Origin: Fictibacillus aquaticus
GTDB lineage: Bacteria; Bacillota; Bacilli; Bacillales; Fictibacillaceae
Assembly: GCF_002245695.1 (NCBI RefSeq)
Contig: NZ_NOII01000001.1
Coordinates: forward strand, 1,452,340-1,516,339
Direction of reading: 5' to 3'
DNA length: 64,000 nt
Under the pieces are notes generated by a model. It searched no databases. It worked only from the letters and a program-made list of their open reading frames with translations, and was not told the DNA's origin. Numbering within the stretch: the stretch's first letter is position 1; the number at the start of each line of letters is the position of its first letter. This document shows, in pieces, positions 60,853 through 64,000 of the stretch. The position numbers and the translations under genes are program-made.

Positions 60853-62031
60853 ATGAACATTCTGCTAACTACAGTATTTGATTATCCTCATGCGGGAGGT
60901 CTTTCCACTCACGTAACAACGTTAAAAGCAGGACTTGAAGCTCGCGGCCATTCGGTTGATGTTGTATCGATCTCTGACGCAAGCCCGGCAAAAATAAAAA
61001 TGATGGCTCAAGGTCCCAGCTTTGTTATTAATAAAGTAGCAAAAGGTAAAGGCATTATCTGGAGCCGTAAAGCACGCCAGAGAATCCTTGCACAGCTCAT
61101 CAAAGAAAAAGTGAAGACGAAGAAATATGACGTCATCAACGCTCAGGATACATACGCAACGTTTGCGTCACTGGAATCTGGTGTACCTGTCGTTTCAACC
61201 GTTCACGGCTACATGGCTTTTGAAGCAGTCAGCAAAGGATCGGTAGAAGAGCACAGTCCGGAAGCGAAGTATCTTCAGGAAATGGAGAAAAAAGCGTTCC
61301 AAACAACTCGCAAAGTTATCACGGTTGATCAGCGCATCAAGAACTATGTGGCAGATCAGGCTGGGATTACAGCAACTGCGATCAAAAACTTCATCGACAT
61401 CAATGGCTTTAAGCCGGACTCAAGCAACAAGATGACGTACCGCAAAAAGCACGGTGTACCGGAAGAAGCAAAAATGATCTTCATCCCTCGCCGTCTGACA
61501 AAGAAAAACGGCGTCATTTATCCGGCGATGGCGTTAAAGGAAGTTGTTAAGCAGTACCCTGAAGCCCTTCTTATCTACGCCGGCAGCGGTGAAGAAATGG
61601 GAACGATCAAAAAGTTTGTTGCAGAAAACGGACTTGAAAAGAACGTGAAGCTTCTCGGCGCTATCCCGCATGACACGATGAAAGAGTATTATGCGATGAC
61701 AGATATCGTACTCGTGCCTTCTGTCTACTCTGCTGGTGTTGAGGAAGCAACATCTATCTCGGCACTTGAAGCGATGGGCTCTGGCTCACCTCTAATCGCA
61801 AGCGCTGTAGGCGGTTTAAAAGAAATCGTAGACAGCGGTGTTGACGGAATTTTAACAGAAGAAAAAAATGTGGACGAGCTGATCGAAGCGATCCTTCAGC
61901 TGTTCGGCTCAAAAGAGCTAAGCGAAACATACGCGGTGAAAGCACGTACAAAGATCGAGGAAGAATACTCTCACCTTGCAGCCGCAGAAAAATATGAAGC
62001 GATCTATCTTGAAGCGCTGAAGCAGAAGTAA
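60853..62031 (+). CDS. Glycosyltransferase family 4 (GT-B)
   Basis: A 392-residue GT4. N-domain NILLTTVFDYPHAGGLSTHV; C-domain FIPRRLTKKNGVIYPAMALK and the E-x7-E element TSISALEAMGSGSPLIASAV. It is neighbour to csaB and the flippase in most genomes that have this trio. The ATG at 60853 lies 6 bases after GGAGG; an earlier ATG would be inside the site. Donor and acceptor sugars unknown. Confidence 0.93.
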   Translation: MNILLTTVFDYPHAGGLSTHVTTLKAGLEARGHSVDVVSISDASPAKIKMMAQGPSFVINKVAKGKGIIWSRKARQRILAQLIKEKVKTKKYDVINAQDTYATFASLESGVPVVSTVHGYMAFEAVSKGSVEEHSPEAKYLQEMEKKAFQTTRKVITVDQRIKNYVADQAGITATAIKNFIDINGFKPDSSNKMTYRKKHGVPEEAKMIFIPRRLTKKNGVIYPAMALKEVVKQYPEALLIYAGSGEEMGTIKKFVAENGLEKNVKLLGAIPHDTMKEYYAMTDIVLVPSVYSAGVEEATSISALEAMGSGSPLIASAVGGLKEIVDSGVDGILTEEKNVDELIEAILQLFGSKELSETYAVKARTKIEEEYSHLAAAEKYEAIYLEALKQK

Positions 62032-62039
62032 TACCATTA

Positions 62040-62070
62040 AGCAGTAAGGCCATTGCCTTACTGCTCTTTT
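62040..62070 (+). terminator. Terminator between the GT gene and the flippase gene
   Basis: AGCAGTAAGGC-CATT-GCCTTACTGCT followed by CTTTT; the flippase ATG is only 25 bp downstream, so readthrough likely supplies it. Confidence 0.85.
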
Positions 62071-62094
62071 ATAAGAAATGAAGGTGAACGGTAC

Positions 62095-63606
62095 ATGTCA
62101 AAATTAAAAAGAACGGCCATCATTATTACATTGCTGTCGCTCGTCCTGAAGTTCTCCGGCTTCCTGCGCGAGAGCGTGATGGCATGGCAGTTCGGCGCGA
62201 CGCATTACACAGACGGCTATTTGATCTCATTCTCTTTTATCACACTTGTCGTTGCCATGATTTCTGGCGGCTTTAACAACGTCTTTTTGCCGCTTTATGT
62301 TAAAAATCGAAAAGAACGTCCTGAAGAAACAGAAAAGAACGCGGTCGGGGTCATGAATCAGACAGTTGTCTGGTTCTTCGGCGCCACGGTCATTCTCTAC
62401 TTTTTTGTGCCGTATTTCCTGCCGCTCATGTTTCCTGATATGGACAATGTAACGGAGAAAACAGCGGTAGATGTGACACAGTTTTTCTTCTTGTTTTTAA
62501 GTGCAATCGCGCTTAATGGTATTTTAGAATCCTACCTGCAGGCAAGGCGCATTTTCGTACCTGCCCAAATTTCAAGACTGCTCGCTACGCTCACAGGAGC
62601 GGTGTTCGCCATTTTATTCTCAGATCAGATGGGCATCAACAGTCTTGCATACGGCTTTATCACCGGAACGATCCTCGGCGGTTTGCTGCAATATTTTTAT
62701 TTAGCGAAAAGCGGGTTTCGCTGGCAGCCGACGCTTCAGATCGAGCCAGAGTTTAAGAAGACTTTGCTCGTTCTGTTGCTTCCGTCATTTTTGAACACTG
62801 TAGTCGGACAGATCAACATGTTCATCAACAAGATTTTTGCTACTGGAACTGAGGAAGGCGCGGTCACATACTTGAACAACGCTTCCCTGCTCGTCAGCAT
62901 ACCGAACACCATTTATGCAACGACAATCGCGACGATTATCTTTACTCTTTTAGCCGAGCAAATCGGTGATCGCAAAAAGTTTCAAAATACGGTTTTCATG
63001 GGTCTCGAGCTTAGCTTTATTTCGCTGGTTCCGATAGCGGTCGGTCTGTACATTGTCGGGATGCCGGCATTGTCCTTTATTTACGAACGCGGCCAATTCA
63101 CCCCGCAGGATACAGCGAACACGTATCTGGCACTCGTGAACTACCTTCCGCTCATGGTCGTGCAAGGACTGCATTATATCGTCGCCAAATCGATGTATGC
63201 TCTAGATAAAACGAAAATCATCATGCGCATCAGTATTTCGACTGTCGTGCTGAACATAATAATGAACATGCTGCTCGTTGACCGCTTCGGCTATCCTGGC
63301 CTGGCTCTGACAAGTTCGATCGTATCATTCTATTTCTTGTCCTTCTCTTTCATCGCTTTGTACAAAGATTTCCCGAAAGAAGAAACAAGACGTGTATTGA
63401 TGATGTGCATGAGAGTCATCATCCCGAGCATCTTCATGGCACTGCCGCTGCTCGCGATCCAATACTTCACAGATATCGAATCACTGTACTCACTATGGCA
63501 GCTCGCCATCCTAGTACCGATTGGAATTGTCTTCTATATAATAGGAAGTTATTTGTTCAATCGCGCAGGATTCTACCGCGTAATAAGGATTGTGAAGAAG
63601 AAGTAA
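62095..63606 (+). CDS. murJ: MurJ/MviN-type lipid-linked oligosaccharide flippase
   Basis: A 503-residue MOP-superfamily exporter with about 14 membrane segments. N-terminal signature SLVLKFSGFLRESVMAWQFG with the conserved R-E of MurJ, and VFLPLYVKNRKERPEETEKN. It could flip lipid II, but its place after csaB and a glycosyltransferase makes a wall-polymer flippase (Wzx role) likely. B. subtilis uses a different main MurJ (YtgP), so this may be secondary. The ATG at 62095 follows GAAGGTG; 14 upstream codons lie in the terminator. Confidence 0.88.
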   Translation: MSKLKRTAIIITLLSLVLKFSGFLRESVMAWQFGATHYTDGYLISFSFITLVVAMISGGFNNVFLPLYVKNRKERPEETEKNAVGVMNQTVVWFFGATVILYFFVPYFLPLMFPDMDNVTEKTAVDVTQFFFLFLSAIALNGILESYLQARRIFVPAQISRLLATLTGAVFAILFSDQMGINSLAYGFITGTILGGLLQYFYLAKSGFRWQPTLQIEPEFKKTLLVLLLPSFLNTVVGQINMFINKIFATGTEEGAVTYLNNASLLVSIPNTIYATTIATIIFTLLAEQIGDRKKFQNTVFMGLELSFISLVPIAVGLYIVGMPALSFIYERGQFTPQDTANTYLALVNYLPLMVVQGLHYIVAKSMYALDKTKIIMRISISTVVLNIIMNMLLVDRFGYPGLALTSSIVSFYFLSFSFIALYKDFPKEETRRVLMMCMRVIIPSIFMALPLLAIQYFTDIESLYSLWQLAILVPIGIVFYIIGSYLFNRAGFYRVIRIVKKK

Positions 63607-63734
63607 TAATTCTATATGGAGTGTAAGAACGAGATTTCAACGGAATTTTGCAGCTTTTTCGATTACTTCATAGAAATAATGAATGTGAAAACAGCTCTCT
63701 TCTTAAAACATCTACTGAATTCATCATTGAAAAA

Positions 63735-63986
63735 GTTGATTGCAGTGTAAGGCGCCGACTCCAGCGGGATCAGTGGGACAGGTGAGACCCTTTAGGGCGC
63801 GAAGCGGCAAAGGGGCTCACCTGTCCAGCAGAAAACGGCTAGCCCCTCGAGGTCAAAAGGGCAAGTGTACAATAAGTCAAAGAGCGACTTACCGGCCCCT
63901 TTCCCTTTTGCTGGTCGGGGCTGAACCAGCCGATTCTGCTTTTCGCCACGCCCCGCGGAAAGCGTGCACCTGAAACGGAGATCAAC
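63735..63986 (+). repeat. Dispersed palindromic repeat, copy D, interrupted
   Basis: Same core as copies A-C (GTTGAT ... GATCAAC, flanked left by GAATTCATCATTGAAAAA), but split after GGGGCTCACC by 128 foreign bases. Removing 63822-63949 restores a normal ~124-bp core. The ~390 bp from the flippase stop to the window end contain nothing else recognised. Confidence 0.9.
63822..63949. repeat. Nested hairpin insertion inside repeat copy D
   Basis: About 128 bp absent from copies A-C. The ends are inverted (AGCAGAAAACGGCT / AGCCGATTCTGCT), as are inner segments (AGCCCCTCGAGGTCAAAAGGG-type versus CCCTTTTGCTGGTCGGGGCT), and the centre has AAGTC-AAAGAGC-GACTT. The whole insert can fold into one long imperfect hairpin. 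Confidence 0.75.
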
Positions 63987-64000
63987 TTCTTCACTGATTT

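Noticed and set aside
63740..63973. 77-residue ORF in repeat copy D
   Set aside because: Encoded by the repeat and its insertion; reading frame not maintained in other copies.
63735..63986. CRISPR-like or attachment-site interpretation of the repeats
   Set aside because: No regularly spaced unique spacers, no integrase, no tRNA target; copies are kilobases apart.

Overview
The window comes from a motile, low-to-medium-GC Bacillaceae bacterium. The evidence is AGGAGG-type ribosome sites, GTG/TTG starts, sigma-A and sigma-D promoters, and a gene order close to the Bacillus subtilis region running from tagO/lytR through degS-degU, comF, flgM-flgK-flgL, csrA, hag and fliD-fliS-fliT to hpf (yvyD). 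The combination of type IV pili, CsaB and this repeat family suggests a Fictibacillus-like genus, but that is a guess.

Layout. 1-7.4 kb: a signalling group on the minus strand (MHYT-PAS histidine kinase cut by the window edge, a STAS protein, a LytTR response regulator), hpf, and a small-gene region with repeats. 7.4-10.1 kb: fliT, fliS, fliD and flaG behind a consensus-like sigma-D promoter. 10.1-21.4 kb: a complete type IV pilus (T4P) operon (pilO, N, M, D, A, C, T, B) with a VanW-family gene, a PRC-barrel gene and a Glu-rich membrane protein upstream. 21.6-24.3 kb: three divergent minor-pilin genes. 24.3-33.7 kb: two very large secreted Ig/FN3-repeat proteins, one behind a c-di-GMP-I riboswitch with an intrinsic terminator. 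33.8-39.4 kb: hag, csrA, fliW, yviE, flgL, flgK, flgN and flgM. 39.4-42.8 kb: yvyF, comFC, comFA (no comFB) and a degV gene. 43-46 kb: a ROK kinase, an unusual 21-bp repeat array, degU and degS. 46.5-51 kb: yvyE, two LCP ligases and tagO. 51.4-63.6 kb: a cell-envelope polysaccharide locus (GT4, Wzy-like, PIG-L, GNAT, WecG/TagA, a second TagO/WecA, WecC, CsaB, another GT and a MurJ-like flippase).

How it fits together. The 24-kb T4P plus adhesin block sits between hag and flaG, which are neighbours in B. subtilis. Cyclic-di-GMP is a plausible common signal: PilB carries a tandem MshEN-type c-di-GMP motif, and the 1,732-residue surface protein lies under a c-di-GMP riboswitch. The flagellar part shows the FliW-CsrA-hag circuit in sequence: a CsrA-like site and the hag Shine-Dalgarno lie in a leader behind a sigma-D promoter. 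The right end appears to make a pyruvylated, ManNAcA-containing secondary wall polymer attached by LCP enzymes.

Repeats. Four copies of a palindromic dispersed repeat (core about 125 bp, conserved flanks beyond it) occur at 5.2, 48.6, 51.2 and 63.7 kb, the last interrupted by a nested hairpin insertion. Two smaller elements have perfect 13- and 16-bp terminal inverted repeats built on GGGGTACGGTACC-like ends. I saw no tRNA, rRNA, CRISPR array or transposase gene.
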